From the NCBI GenBank assembly GCA_965200035.1, contig OZ241334.1:434001-498000 (forward strand): a stretch of 64,000 nt of DNA. The letters run 5' to 3'. Every line of letters begins with the position of its first letter. Positions within the stretch are counted from its first letter, which is position 1. The position numbers were made by a program, and so were the translations under genes. Positions 25,873-35,597 of this stretch are shown here, in pieces. Below the pieces are notes generated by a model, which did no database searches, had not been told where the DNA came from, and saw only the letters and a program-made list of their open reading frames with translations. Source of the DNA: UBA1952 sp965200035. GTDB taxonomy: Bacteria > Bacteroidota > Bacteroidia > Chitinophagales > Chitinophagaceae.

Positions 25873-26760
25873 ATGACTCCATTCACAATCTCCGGCTACT
25901 CAACGGCCTTATTTGCTACCTGGTACTTCATCGAAGAACTGGGACTACTTTTTGATGCCGGCGATGGTGTGATTGCAGGCCTTACGCAGAAGTCGGGCAA
26001 GATCAGGCACATCTTCATTTCCCATGCCGACCGCGATCATATCACCGGATTGTTGCAGCTCAATCAGCTTAATGCGCGGCCGGGATTCCCAAAAATTTAT
26101 TATCCGAAAGACAGCAGCTCTTTTCCGGCTCTTCGGGATTTCTCTAATCTATTTGATCCGCAGGTGGTGCGCACAGACTGGCGCGGAGTTGGTCCCGAAG
26201 ATGAGCTGTACATCAATAAAGAATGGCTGGTGAAGCCCATCATCAATGGGCATGTATCTACTGCCGGCAGTCTGGTAAAAAGCCTGAGCTATATTGTCTA
26301 TCATGTAAAGCGCAAGCTGCGCGCGGAGTATGCAGGGCTCGAAGGCGCTGAGATCGGCCGCCTGCGCAAGACGCTAGGCGATGAGGCCGTGATGGAAGAA
26401 GTGCGCAAGCCTGTATTGGCCTATTCAGGCGATACCCCGGTAGAAGACCTCAACCGTTATAAAGGAGTGCAGATACTGATTCACGAAGCCACGTTCCTGA
26501 GCGCAGACAGCATCAACCATTTTAATGAAAAGCCCAATAAGCACAGCACGCTTCAGGAAGTGCTGGCCATGGCGGCAAACCTTGAATTGAAATGCCTGAT
26601 CCTAAGCCACTTTTCATGCAGGTACACTACACAGGAGATTGATGAAGCCATACGATCACTATGCGCTGAGTATAAAATTGCCTTTCCCGTTTACCGCATT
26701 GCTCCCGCCACTCTGCATACGCACATTCTTTCCGAAGCGCCCTGCTGGGCTGGATTGTAA
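25873..26760 (+). CDS. MBL-fold (RNase Z-like) metallo-hydrolase
   Basis: This 295-residue protein has the metallo-beta-lactamase fold: FDAGDG, the metal motif ISHADRDHITG (HxxxDH) near residue 50, AYSGDTP around 185, IHEATFLS and LILSHFSCRY. It resembles ribonuclease Z and related hydrolases, but lacks the longer exosite arm that I would expect for a tRNA-processing enzyme. It begins 2 bp after aroC and is likely co-transcribed with aroA and aroC. The substrate is unknown. Confidence 0.82.
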   Translation: MTPFTISGYSTALFATWYFIEELGLLFDAGDGVIAGLTQKSGKIRHIFISHADRDHITGLLQLNQLNARPGFPKIYYPKDSSSFPALRDFSNLFDPQVVRTDWRGVGPEDELYINKEWLVKPIINGHVSTAGSLVKSLSYIVYHVKRKLRAEYAGLEGAEIGRLRKTLGDEAVMEEVRKPVLAYSGDTPVEDLNRYKGVQILIHEATFLSADSINHFNEKPNKHSTLQEVLAMAANLELKCLILSHFSCRYTTQEIDEAIRSLCAEYKIAFPVYRIAPATLHTHILSEAPCWAGL

Positions 26761-26815
26761 ATTTTACAGGATTGCCTTGAAACGCTTCCTTGAGTCGGCA
26801 TGACTTGCACAGCGG

Positions 26816-26837
26816 GTCATCCTGAGCTTGCCGAAGG
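26816..26837. repeat. Short dispersed-repeat-like sequence (GTCATCCTGAGCTTGCCGAAGG)
   Basis: This 22-bp sequence is of the type seen many times as intergenic repeats in diverse bacterial genomes. Only one copy is visible in this window. It sits in the 158-bp gap ahead of the TonB-dependent receptor. Confidence 0.5.
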
Positions 26838-26918
26838 CGCCCACAGCAAACAGGTTCTACCCTTACCCAGGTTGCGCTGGATGAAAATGCTTATTTTAAT
26901 GGTTTACTTTTCTGCCTC

Positions 26919-29327
26919 ATGCGCCGCTTCTGCCTTCTTCTCCTGCTGCTTTCTTTTTGCGCTGTAAATGCCCGCGCCCAGCTGGCCCAGGTGGTGCGTG
27001 GGACTATTACGGATAAGGAATCGCACAGCCTGCTTACCGGTGTGCTGGTAGCCGTTGAGGGCGCGGATGCCTTGGCTACCGTGACGGACAGCAATGGCAA
27101 CTTCCGGGTGGCAGATGTGCCGGTAGGCAAGCACACGCTTCATTTTTCATTCATCGGGTACAACGATGTGTCCCTGCCGGATGTGCTGATTACATCGGGC
27201 AAAGAAGTGATCCTGCCGGTGGTGATGGAGGAATCTGTGACGCAGAAATTGAGCGAAGTAGTCGTGCGTACCCGCCGGGAGCATATGAATGATATGGCCA
27301 TCGTATCAGCACGCACTTTTGATGTGCAGGAAGCCGAGCGCTATGCGGGCAGCCGCGCCGATCCTGCGCGCATGGCGTCCAATTTTGCAGGTGTGCAGGG
27401 CTCGGATGATTCGCGCAATGATATCATTGTGCGGGGCAATAATCCGCAGGGTGTCATTTACCGGCTGGAAGATATAGACATTCCTAACCCAAGCCATTTT
27501 GCGGATGCAGGCAGCAGCGGCGGGCCGGTCACGATCCTCAATACCAAATCGCTGGGCAACAGTGATTTTTTCACGAGCGCTTTCCCGGCGGAGTACGGCA
27601 ATGCTACGGCAGGCGTATTTGACCTGAAGATGCGCAATGGCAATAACCAGCGGCATGAGTTCACGGCGCAGCTAGGCTTTCTTGGCACAGAGCTGGCGAG
27701 CGAAGGCCCCATCTCTCAGAAGAGCGGCTCGTCTTATCTCTTTACCTATCGGTATTCCAGCCTGAAGCTGTTTGAAGGACTGAATATCAAAATCGGCACC
27801 AACTCGGTACCCAATTATCAGGATGCTTCTTTCAAGCTCAACTTTCCGCTGGGCAGGAAGACCAATCTGTCTTTCTTCGGCATTGGCGGGCTCAGCAAGA
27901 TCAATCTGATCGTGAGCGATATTCAGGGTCAGGCCGATGAGCTGTATGGCGAGTCGGACAGAGATCAGTATTACCATTCCAATACGGGCGTGGTCGGCGC
28001 TACGCTGAGCCACACTTTCAGCAATGCCGCTTACACCAGATTCACCGTTGCAGAGACGATGCAGGACATCGGCGCGCACCACGATAAGGTATTCCGCGAT
28101 GCGGATTTTGTGGTGGATTCATTGAAGAATATCCTGGGCTTTTCCTTTAAGATCAGCACCACTGTAGCGCACTGGTATGTAAACTTTAAGATCGGGGCAA
28201 GGCATACCTTCCGCGCAGGCATCGAGAACAATCTGTATCACCTGAACCTGATCGACAGCAGCCGTCAGTACCCGCCTACCCAGCAGGCGTGGCAGCACCG
28301 CGAAAATTTCAACGGCTATACAGATCTGGCGCAGGCTTACGTGCAGTACAAGTACCGTCCTTCTGATGCCGTCACTTTGACTGCCGGGCTTCATGCGCAA
28401 TACCTGACGCACAACGGCTCAAAGGCGCTGGAGCCGCGCGCCGGCCTGCGCTGGAAACCGGGCAATAACAGTGTCTATACGCTCGGCTACGGCCTGCACA
28501 GCCAGATGCAGCCGCTCTATCAGTATTTCATTCACCTGCCGCAGTATGCCGATAACCAGATGCATAATTATGAAGTAGGCTTTACGCGCAGCCATCACCT
28601 GGTGGCAGGCTATGACCGTGCGCTTACGCGCGAATTCCGACTTCATGCGGAAGCCTATTATCAATACCTGTTCAATGTGCCGATTGAGATACGGCCGGGC
28701 TCTTCTTTTTCGGGCATCGATCAGGGTGCTACATTCGATCGACTCTTTCCGGATACACTGCGCAATGGCGGAACTGGCTACAACTACGGCATTGAGCTGA
28801 CGGTAGAAAAAACCTTCAGCCACAATTATTATTTCCTCTTTACCGGCTCGCTCTTCAATTCAAAAGCGAAGGGCAATGACGGCGTGTACCGCAATACGGA
28901 TTACAATGGCCGCTTTGCTGTGAACTTATTGGGCGGCTATGAAAAGCCTCTGGGCAAGAACAGCACGCTCATTACCGGGGCCAAGCTCACTTATTCCGGC
29001 GGGCTGCTCTACTCGCCGCCTGATGTGGCCGCGTCTAATGCCAAGGGCGATCTCGTGCTGATAGATAGTGAGCGCAATACCCTCCGCTTTCCGGATTATT
29101 TCCGTGCCGACCTGAAGATAGGGGTACGCATCAATGCCAAAAAGCTCACGCATGAGATAGCCCTCGATCTGGTCAATATCTTCAACACCAAGAATGTGCT
29201 GTCGCTGACTTATAGCGGTGATCTGGGCCTGCAGGGGAATGCCTATCCATTCTATACGCAGTACCAGCTCGGGTTTTTGCCCCTGTTTTATTATAGGGTT
29301 GATTTTGGAATTGGTAAGAAGCGGTGA
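26919..29327 (+). CDS. TonB-dependent outer-membrane receptor
   Basis: This 802-residue protein has a signal peptide (MRRFCLLLLLLSFCAVNARAQ), a carboxypeptidase-like regulatory domain (about 25-110: VVRGTITDKESHSLLTGVLVAVEG, FSFIGYNDVSLPDV), a plug domain (about 135-235: NDIIVRGNNPQGVIYRLEDIDIPNPSH) and a long beta-barrel ending in an aromatic residue-rich strand. It should import a substrate across the outer membrane with TonB energy. There is no SusD-like partner beside it, so it is not a classical polysaccharide locus; the substrate is unknown. Confidence 0.93.
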   Translation: MRRFCLLLLLLSFCAVNARAQLAQVVRGTITDKESHSLLTGVLVAVEGADALATVTDSNGNFRVADVPVGKHTLHFSFIGYNDVSLPDVLITSGKEVILPVVMEESVTQKLSEVVVRTRREHMNDMAIVSARTFDVQEAERYAGSRADPARMASNFAGVQGSDDSRNDIIVRGNNPQGVIYRLEDIDIPNPSHFADAGSSGGPVTILNTKSLGNSDFFTSAFPAEYGNATAGVFDLKMRNGNNQRHEFTAQLGFLGTELASEGPISQKSGSSYLFTYRYSSLKLFEGLNIKIGTNSVPNYQDASFKLNFPLGRKTNLSFFGIGGLSKINLIVSDIQGQADELYGESDRDQYYHSNTGVVGATLSHTFSNAAYTRFTVAETMQDIGAHHDKVFRDADFVVDSLKNILGFSFKISTTVAHWYVNFKIGARHTFRAGIENNLYHLNLIDSSRQYPPTQQAWQHRENFNGYTDLAQAYVQYKYRPSDAVTLTAGLHAQYLTHNGSKALEPRAGLRWKPGNNSVYTLGYGLHSQMQPLYQYFIHLPQYADNQMHNYEVGFTRSHHLVAGYDRALTREFRLHAEAYYQYLFNVPIEIRPGSSFSGIDQGATFDRLFPDTLRNGGTGYNYGIELTVEKTFSHNYYFLFTGSLFNSKAKGNDGVYRNTDYNGRFAVNLLGGYEKPLGKNSTLITGAKLTYSGGLLYSPPDVAASNAKGDLVLIDSERNTLRFPDYFRADLKIGVRINAKKLTHEIALDLVNIFNTKNVLSLTYSGDLGLQGNAYPFYTQYQLGFLPLFYYRVDFGIGKKR

Positions 29328-29421
29328 GGCTTTTTGCGGCTCCCTTGTCAATATGCTCTCCTGTATTCACGCGCATATCCCGGTTTTTATTGATTATCAA
29401 TCTATTGCAGCTACTGCCACA

Positions 29422-29468
29422 GCCGTTTTAGTAGCTACCAAAGTCCCATTAGTAGCTACTAAAACGGC
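29422..29468. repeat. 17-bp perfect inverted repeat
   Basis: GCCGTTTTAGTAGCTAC and its exact complement flank 13 nt. The arms also share the direct repeat TTAGTAGCTAC. It lies between the convergent TonB-dependent receptor and the next gene. It may be a bidirectional terminator, but lacks a T run. Confidence 0.85.
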
Positions 29469-29502
29469 AGAGGAAATTGCTTCTATGGCTGCTTAACTCT
29501 TA

Positions 29503-30132
29503 TCAGAAGGTTATGCGGTCGCGGCTGCAATACCAGTTGGGGTCGCAGTCAGTGGCACCTTCTGTAGACTGATGGTAGACGGGAAAAGTGCGCTGAAGCG
29601 GGGCGTGCGGGTCTTCCAGCGTTTCGCTGTCGTACAGGATAGGCAGCACGTTATCGCTGCGGTGGCATTTGGGACAGGTGCGGTTATGCAGAGTAGCATC
29701 GTAGCGGCAGGACTGCGCCGCGGGGATGCGGTATTCATAAGTCCATGCATTCACCTTCAGCTCCTGATAAATGGCCCTCATCCTGAAAAATTCCGGATTG
29801 GGGATATTATCGAGCGGTACTTTGTAATAAATGCTGATTCTGTAGGCAGCGCCGGTATTGAGGTTGCGCAGGCTGAAGGCAAAATCGTTATTGACCGCCA
29901 CATTGGTATCAATCTTATCGGCAAAAGCAGCCGCCATTTTTTCATCGCTTACGTTGCCATTGCTGTCCAGGTACTGCGCGCGATCTACCAGTTGCCGCAC
30001 ATGCACATTAATATCGGCAGGCTTTACATGGCCGGCATTTCCTTTAAGATCGAGGTGAAAGATGGCTGCGCGCTTTTGGGCGAAACTACAGCAGGCAAGC
30101 AGGCAAAACAGGGTGGTAATTGCAGACTTCAC
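29503..30132 (-). CDS. Secreted protein with CPKC motif, function unknown
   Basis: This 209-residue protein has a signal peptide (MKSAITTLFCLLACCSFAQ). The mature part reads HLDLKGNAGHVKPADINVHVRQLVDRAQY and later has CRYDATLHNRTCPKCHRSDNVLPI, with a CxxC pair and further cysteines near the C-terminus (DCDPNWYC). This suggests a disulphide-bonded or metal-binding end. No family is recognised. It stands alone between two non-matching neighbours. Confidence 0.7.
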   Translation of the reverse strand: MKSAITTLFCLLACCSFAQKRAAIFHLDLKGNAGHVKPADINVHVRQLVDRAQYLDSNGNVSDEKMAAAFADKIDTNVAVNNDFAFSLRNLNTGAAYRISIYYKVPLDNIPNPEFFRMRAIYQELKVNAWTYEYRIPAAQSCRYDATLHNRTCPKCHRSDNVLPILYDSETLEDPHAPLQRTFPVYHQSTEGATDCDPNWYCSRDRITF

Positions 30133-30206
30133 AGAGGGAATAATGGAATTGAGGATGGGTAATTTTGAATGGAGAATGGACTGTTGACTGGCTTTAGCAG
30201 CAGTGT

Positions 30207-31541
30207 TTATTTCTTCTTTGCGCCGCGGGTCTTGGGCTTGCCATACTTCTCTTTCATCTTATCGGTGTAGCGCACTTTGACATTTGTCTTGCTGTTCTTG
30301 GCCGATTTTTCATGGAAAGCCGGACCGGCTTCTTCCTTCTTCGGCTGGCGCACCTGAATGACTTTCATCCGCACTTTCGGCTTTTCATCTTCCGTAAGCA
30401 CGTCCGATATTTCTACCTCATCCGGCATCGGCAGTTCGGGCACTTTAAAGTTCATCAGCGCTTCAATGTTTTCAAAATTCGGTGCATCATTGGCCGTTAC
30501 GAAAGACCATGCATGGCCGCGCGCATCGGCACGTCCGGTACGGCCTATGCGGTGCATATAGTGCTCCGGCACTTCCGGCACATCAAAGTTGATGACGTGC
30601 GATACACCGGATATATCAATGCCTCTGGCCACAATATCGGTAGCAATCAGCATCCGGTATTCGCCGCTGGCAAATTTGCGGACGGTATTGAAGCGGTGGT
30701 TCTGCTCTTTATTGGAATGGATAACGCCGGCCTGGTCCGGATAGCCGCGCTCCAGCTCTTCCTGCACACTATCGGCAAGCGCCTTGGTAGCTACGAATAT
30801 CAGCACCTTCGTCATAGAAGGCTCGTTGGCCAGCAGCCATTCAAGCAGGTATGTTTTGGTATAGAAATTGGGCACTTTATAGAAAGCCTGCTCAATGCCC
30901 TCCAGCGGCGTACCGGTCGGTGCGGCTTCTATGGCTTCCGGATTGTTGAAGAAGGTATTCATCAGCACCTCTACATCTTCGGTAATGGTAGCGGAGAACA
31001 TGAGGTTCTGGCGCTTTGGCGGTAGCAGATCAATCACACGCTGGAGCTGGCTTCGGAAGCCGAGGTTGAGCATTTCATCCACTTCATCGATCACCAGCTT
31101 TCTGATGCCTTTTGTTTTCAGGTAGCCGCCGAGAATAAGATCGAGCAGGCGGCCGGGAGTGGCCACTACTACATCACAGCCACGCTCTATGGCATCTGCC
31201 TGCGGCGCCATGTTCACGCCGCCGAATACGCCTACCGTTACCACATTCATGTAAGCGCTCAGCTTTTTCACGGATTCTTCTACCTGTATCACCAGCTCGC
31301 GGGTTGGTACGAGGATGAGTATCTGCGGGTATTTTTCCTTAGAGAAAGTCCACATGCGCAGCAGTGGCAGCAGGTAAGCCAGTGTTTTACCGGTACCGGT
31401 CTGGGCTATGCCGCATACATCGCGCCCCGACATGATGACGGGAAATGCCCGCTCCTGAATGGTAGTGGGCGTGGTGTAGCCAAGCTCGGCTATGGCTTTC
31501 TGTAAAGAGGGATTGAGGTTGAGATCGGCAAATCTGGTCAT
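30207..31541 (-). CDS. DEAD/DEAH-box ATP-dependent RNA helicase
   Basis: The chosen start (MTRFADLNLNPSLQKAIAELG) gives 444 residues; the frame stays open for 75 codons upstream but with unrelated sequence. The motifs in order are the Q motif (TPTTIQERAF), AQTGTGKT (I), PTREL (Ia), TPGRLLDL, DEVD (II, in place of DEAD), SAT (III), RGIDI and HRIGRTGR (VI). A basic tail ends in KPKTRGAKKK. It unwinds structured RNA, probably in ribosome assembly or RNA decay at low temperature (inference). It is divergent from the next gene. Confidence 0.95.
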   Translation of the reverse strand: MTRFADLNLNPSLQKAIAELGYTTPTTIQERAFPVIMSGRDVCGIAQTGTGKTLAYLLPLLRMWTFSKEKYPQILILVPTRELVIQVEESVKKLSAYMNVVTVGVFGGVNMAPQADAIERGCDVVVATPGRLLDLILGGYLKTKGIRKLVIDEVDEMLNLGFRSQLQRVIDLLPPKRQNLMFSATITEDVEVLMNTFFNNPEAIEAAPTGTPLEGIEQAFYKVPNFYTKTYLLEWLLANEPSMTKVLIFVATKALADSVQEELERGYPDQAGVIHSNKEQNHRFNTVRKFASGEYRMLIATDIVARGIDISGVSHVINFDVPEVPEHYMHRIGRTGRADARGHAWSFVTANDAPNFENIEALMNFKVPELPMPDEVEISDVLTEDEKPKVRMKVIQVRQPKKEEAGPAFHEKSAKNSKTNVKVRYTDKMKEKYGKPKTRGAKKK

Positions 31542-31641
31542 GTATCTGGTGCGCTGCTGGCTGCGAAGGTAAAATTTAATTACGGGCTTCCTTTTATGGA
31601 ATCCGGCAAGGCGCTGCATCTCCTTTAAAAACAAAAGAGCA

Positions 31642-32166
31642 ATGAGCCAGACCTTCCATATTCCGCAGCCCTGCCACGAAAGCTGGGACCAGATGACTCC
31701 GGGCGAACAAGGCCGCCACTGTGCCGCCTGCAATAAGATGGTGATGGATTTCACTGATTGGAGCACCGATGAAATAGCAGCCTATCTGTATGCGCGCAGT
31801 CAGCATGAGGTATGCGGGCGCTTCCGTCAGGATCAGGTACAGCAGGATGCTCCCGTTATCCAGCCTCAGGAATACATTTATCAGCTCAGCCGTTCGGGAT
31901 TGTCTCTACTGAGGCGGATAGCGGCGCTCATCCTGCTTGTATTCTGTACGTCTTCCATGCACGCGCAAACCAGACCTACCGGGCTTCCGGTAGTGGTAAA
32001 TCAGGGGAAAGTAGTTAGCATACAGCAACAGCCTGTAAAAGTCAAAGAGCAGCCCGATGTTCCGCGTACGACAGTGGGTATGGTAGCCATGCCGGTAAAA
32101 AAGACGGATACAACTTCACAAACAGTAAAAGGACGGGTCGCGCCGACTCACCGCCGGAAGAAATGA
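31642..32166 (+). CDS. Membrane protein with Bacteroidota N-terminal Cys motif
   Basis: This 174-residue protein begins with a motif often seen at the N-terminus of Bacteroidota membrane proteins: IPQPCHESWDQM, GRHCAACNKMVMDFTDWS and EVCGRF (Cys 11, 27, 30 and 58), which may bind zinc. One membrane helix follows at about 88-106 (LLRRIAALILLVFCTSS). The periplasmic tail is proline/lysine-rich and low in complexity (VVNQGKVVSIQQQPVKVKEQP). In relatives the same N-terminus is joined to TonB-like or carboxypeptidase-regulatory domains; here it ends soon after. Function unknown. Confidence 0.7.
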   Translation: MSQTFHIPQPCHESWDQMTPGEQGRHCAACNKMVMDFTDWSTDEIAAYLYARSQHEVCGRFRQDQVQQDAPVIQPQEYIYQLSRSGLSLLRRIAALILLVFCTSSMHAQTRPTGLPVVVNQGKVVSIQQQPVKVKEQPDVPRTTVGMVAMPVKKTDTTSQTVKGRVAPTHRRKK

Positions 32167-32189
32167 GCCTGCTTTTTGGGCTATACTGA

Positions 32190-33500
32190 TTAAGCTGCGC
32201 TCTTGCCGATGAAGGCTTTTATCTGCTCGATGATGTAGGTATAATGCACTTCATTCAGCCCTGGCCATACGCCCAGCCAGAAAGAATCGTTCATTATTTT
32301 ATCTGTGTTGTCGAGTGTGCTGTGAATGCGGTAGTTGGCGTTTTTGTAGGCAGGTTGCTTGGTGAGGTTGCCGCCAAACAACAGGCGCGTACCGATCTTG
32401 TTGGCCTCCAGATATTCCACCAGCTTATTGCGGTCTATCTTTTGTCCATCGCGCACCGTCAGCAGGAAGCCGAACCAGCTTGGCTCTGATTGTGGCGTTG
32501 GCTCCGGCAGGATGAAATATTCTTCCAGCGGCTTCAGCATCTGGTAGAGTATTTTATAATTCGCTCTTCTTCTCGCTACAAAGTCGTCCGCTTTTTTGAG
32601 CTGGCTCAGGCCAATGGCCGCCTGCATATCGGTAGCCTTCAGGTTGAAGCCGATGTGCGAATACGTGTATTTATGATCGTAGCCTTCGGGAAGATCGCCC
32701 AGCTGCTGACAGAAGCGCTTGCCGCAGGTATTGTCCTTGCCCGGCTCGCACCAGCAATCGCGGCCCCAGTCGCGGAAGCTCTCGGCAATCTTTTTCAACT
32801 TTGCATTATTAATGAGCACAGCTCCACCCTCGCCCATCGTGATGTGGTGCGCAGGATAGAAAGATACGGTTGCCAGATCGCCGAATGTACCCGTCTTTTT
32901 GCCCTGATAGGTAGCGCCGAGCGAATCGCAGTCGTCTTCTATGACCCATAGATTGTGCCTTTTCGCCACGCGCATTACCTCTTCCAGATTAAACGGATTG
33001 CCCAGCGTATGCGCAATGAAGATGGCTTTGGTCTTCGGCGTCACGGCAGCTTCTATATCTTCCGCACGGATATTGTAAGTAGGGATATCGATGTCGAGGA
33101 ATACAGGCACGCAGCCGAATTGCAGCACCGGATTTACCGTGGTGGGAAAGCCCGCCGCCACCGAGATCACCTCATCCCCGGGCTTCAGCGCACGCTCACC
33201 CAGCTGCGGGGAAGTAAGTGTATAGAAAGCCAGCAGATTGGCCGACGAGCCGGAATTGACCAGCAGCGAAAAGCGGGAGCCGAAATAGCGGGCCAGCTCG
33301 CGCTCAAACTGAATTGCGAAGCGGCCGGCCGTAAGCCAGCCATCCAGCACCGATTCGAGACCGAGCATGATGTCGTCTGCATCAATGATCTTTCCGGTAA
33401 CGGGTATATAATCCTGGCCGGGCACAATCATCCGCTCCAGCTTTTTCGCTATCAATTCTCTGGCATGCTCTGTAAACACAGCGTCTTTAAGGTCGGTCAT
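32190..33500 (-). CDS. rfbH: CDP-4-keto-6-deoxy-D-glucose 3-dehydrase (RfbH/E1 type)
   Basis: This 436-residue PMP enzyme removes the C3 hydroxyl of CDP-4-keto-6-deoxyglucose, the step that makes 3,6-dideoxyhexoses. Two features separate it from ordinary DegT/DnrJ sugar aminotransferases. The PLP lysine is replaced by His (HHITMGEGG, H218/H219). The 2Fe-2S ligands follow the exact E1 spacing C-X57-C-X-C-X7-C (C191, C249, C251, C259). It needs a reductase (E3), not seen here. It is the last gene of the leftward sugar cluster; rfbF and rfbG are not in the window. Confidence 0.93.
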   Translation of the reverse strand: MTDLKDAVFTEHARELIAKKLERMIVPGQDYIPVTGKIIDADDIMLGLESVLDGWLTAGRFAIQFERELARYFGSRFSLLVNSGSSANLLAFYTLTSPQLGERALKPGDEVISVAAGFPTTVNPVLQFGCVPVFLDIDIPTYNIRAEDIEAAVTPKTKAIFIAHTLGNPFNLEEVMRVAKRHNLWVIEDDCDSLGATYQGKKTGTFGDLATVSFYPAHHITMGEGGAVLINNAKLKKIAESFRDWGRDCWCEPGKDNTCGKRFCQQLGDLPEGYDHKYTYSHIGFNLKATDMQAAIGLSQLKKADDFVARRRANYKILYQMLKPLEEYFILPEPTPQSEPSWFGFLLTVRDGQKIDRNKLVEYLEANKIGTRLLFGGNLTKQPAYKNANYRIHSTLDNTDKIMNDSFWLGVWPGLNEVHYTYIIEQIKAFIGKSAA

Positions 33501-33543
33501 GCTTGTAGATTTTCAAGGTTGTTCTGTTACTGTAAAGTATTGA

Positions 33544-35595
33544 TTACTGCCCGCCGCCGGTGAGCTGCTGGTAAATGCCCATGTAATAATCTGCCTGCTG
33601 GCGGTTGCCCATCTGGCTGTACACGCTTCCTAAAATACGGTATGGCTCAGGCATATTCGGGTTGGCATCAATAAGCTGCTGCAGCGTCTGAATGCCTTCC
33701 TGCACGTGGTTGGACTGCAATTGGGCGATGGCGATACCGTACTGCGCCTGCAGGTTTTCCGGAGAAATATTGATGGACGCTTTAAAGGCAGCGATGGCGC
33801 CGGTAAAGTCGCCCGCGCTCATCAGCGCCTGTCCGTAATTAGACCAGGCAATTTCGTTGTTGGGATTATACGTAGTGGCGCTCTTCAGGAGTCGTACTGC
33901 ATTGGGCAGATCGTGATTGTTCAGCGCCTCTTTGCCTAAGAAATCATCCTTGTTTCCCCGCTTCACGATGAGCATGACCGGGCTATGATCTACTTTGATC
34001 TCGTGAATTGTGCCTTTCTGCACAAACAGGTCATTCTTCAGCATATTCACATCCACGAACTGCGGGGCGAGAATCGCATAATCCCAATCCTGATCGTAGC
34101 GCTCGCGGAAGCGGATATAGCGCACATTGCCGGCTTTCCACGGCGATTTCTCGCTTTCCCAGACTCTGGCTAATTCCCATGGCACGTTGGATACTACTTT
34201 CAGGCCCGGGTTGAAGGGCACATTCTTCGCAAACCAATCTGCCGCAGGTTTGGCGCCATGCGCATAATAATCGATTTGAAAATCTCCGTAAGAGCCATCT
34301 ACCCCGCCTTCCAGCTCATTGATATAAACGTACTCCAGCGGATGATTGCGAAGCATAAAGCTGATGGGGAAGAAAGCGCCAATCGCAACAACACAAAGCA
34401 CAGCGGCATCAATCCACTTAGCTGTTACATACCGCATCAGCGCTACATAGCCAACGCCTGCCAGCACCGCAATGCCGCTGAACATAAAATAGGAGTGCCG
34501 CCACCCATTATATAGAGGCGATTTGGAATAAGCAATATAAAACAGCGGGAAGGCAAAAGAGAAAATGATGAGGAAGATGTGGCGTTTATTGAAGCCTTCC
34601 TTACCAAGCACCGGCCACATAACGAGTCCGATCAGCGCGCCCAGAAGCGTAATAACCGGAGTGGTAATGAGGATGTAGAGCGGCGTATAATACCAGGGCA
34701 CTTCGTTGGACCAGATGTTCTGTCCTTCGAATAAGGTCTTGATGATGACCGGAAATTTGGAGAAGGTATTCAGCGCTTCGAAGGGCTGCGTGAAAGGATG
34801 CTTCAGCGCTGCCGGCCAGGTAGAAATACCAATCAGCCAGAAGCCCACAAAGACTACCGCCAGCCTGCTGAGCATGACTTTATAAAACTCCTTATCAATG
34901 CCGGTGAATTTGCTGCGCAGCTCTTTATTGCCAAAGATGGCCATGAGCAGTGATAGTCCCAGATAGAAGAAGAGCAGCACCGCACCTACCCGGATGCCAA
35001 AGGCGAGGCCAATGGCCAGCATCAGCTTCAGGGTCGTTTTCCAGCTTGGCGCGGGCAATTCATCTGTAAAGGCAATGATGTAGTAGATGGACATGATGTA
35101 CATCGCAGCAAACGTGGAGTCTTTCGGGTTGTTGAATCCTTCGCCCCATAATCTCGGCGCTATAATGGCAAATAATAATCCTAAGCAGCCAGCTTTCCAT
35201 CCGCCAAGGCGTTTGGCCGTAAGGCCACAAAAAAGGTAGAAGAGAAAAGTAAATAGCGTAATGATGAAGTGCCGGGTATAAAAAACATCAGTGCCCAGCG
35301 CTTTGTAAACGGCGGTGGCGGTAATGTCTACCAGCGGACCATAGTTGTAGAGCAATGTAGGATCATCGCGGTCGTTGGCACGGTAATGAAAGATAGAATC
35401 GTTGGCGCCGAATGAGGTCACGTATTTGTAGGAAAGCTCACCGATCGGCTGGTGATAGATCTCATCGCTGCTCGGGCCATAGTGAAAGCTGAGGATGGGA
35501 CGGATGATGAACAGCAGAACAATCGCCACCAAAAAAATGCGCTTGAAGATCGTTTGCTGCCTGTCCTCAGCAGGGGCCATGATTTGTTTCCACAT
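33544..35595 (-). CDS. GT-C-fold membrane glycosyltransferase with C-terminal TPR repeats
   Basis: The 683-residue protein has about ten or more membrane helices, then a soluble C-terminal part with TPR-like repeats (from about 560: EALNNHDLPNAVRLLKSA, AWSNYGQALMSAGDFTGAIAAFKASI, and later copies). The first loop has GPSSDEIYHQP, with an Asp-Glu pair placed as in GT-C (GT39-like) lipid-sugar transferases, and WGEGFNNPKDS lies further on. It is probably a polyprenyl-phosphate-sugar-dependent glycosyltransferase of the inner membrane. It is a paralogue of the 40148-42286 gene, and starts 2 bp after the methyltransferase. Confidence 0.8.
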   Translation of the reverse strand: MWKQIMAPAEDRQQTIFKRIFLVAIVLLFIIRPILSFHYGPSSDEIYHQPIGELSYKYVTSFGANDSIFHYRANDRDDPTLLYNYGPLVDITATAVYKALGTDVFYTRHFIITLFTFLFYLFCGLTAKRLGGWKAGCLGLLFAIIAPRLWGEGFNNPKDSTFAAMYIMSIYYIIAFTDELPAPSWKTTLKLMLAIGLAFGIRVGAVLLFFYLGLSLLMAIFGNKELRSKFTGIDKEFYKVMLSRLAVVFVGFWLIGISTWPAALKHPFTQPFEALNTFSKFPVIIKTLFEGQNIWSNEVPWYYTPLYILITTPVITLLGALIGLVMWPVLGKEGFNKRHIFLIIFSFAFPLFYIAYSKSPLYNGWRHSYFMFSGIAVLAGVGYVALMRYVTAKWIDAAVLCVVAIGAFFPISFMLRNHPLEYVYINELEGGVDGSYGDFQIDYYAHGAKPAADWFAKNVPFNPGLKVVSNVPWELARVWESEKSPWKAGNVRYIRFRERYDQDWDYAILAPQFVDVNMLKNDLFVQKGTIHEIKVDHSPVMLIVKRGNKDDFLGKEALNNHDLPNAVRLLKSATTYNPNNEIAWSNYGQALMSAGDFTGAIAAFKASINISPENLQAQYGIAIAQLQSNHVQEGIQTLQQLIDANPNMPEPYRILGSVYSQMGNRQQADYYMGIYQQLTGGGQ

Positions 35596-35597
35596 AA

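Noticed and set aside
32190..33500. An ordinary DegT/DnrJ sugar aminotransferase
   Set aside because: His replaces the PLP lysine and the four Fe-S cysteines have E1 spacing, so it is a dehydratase.
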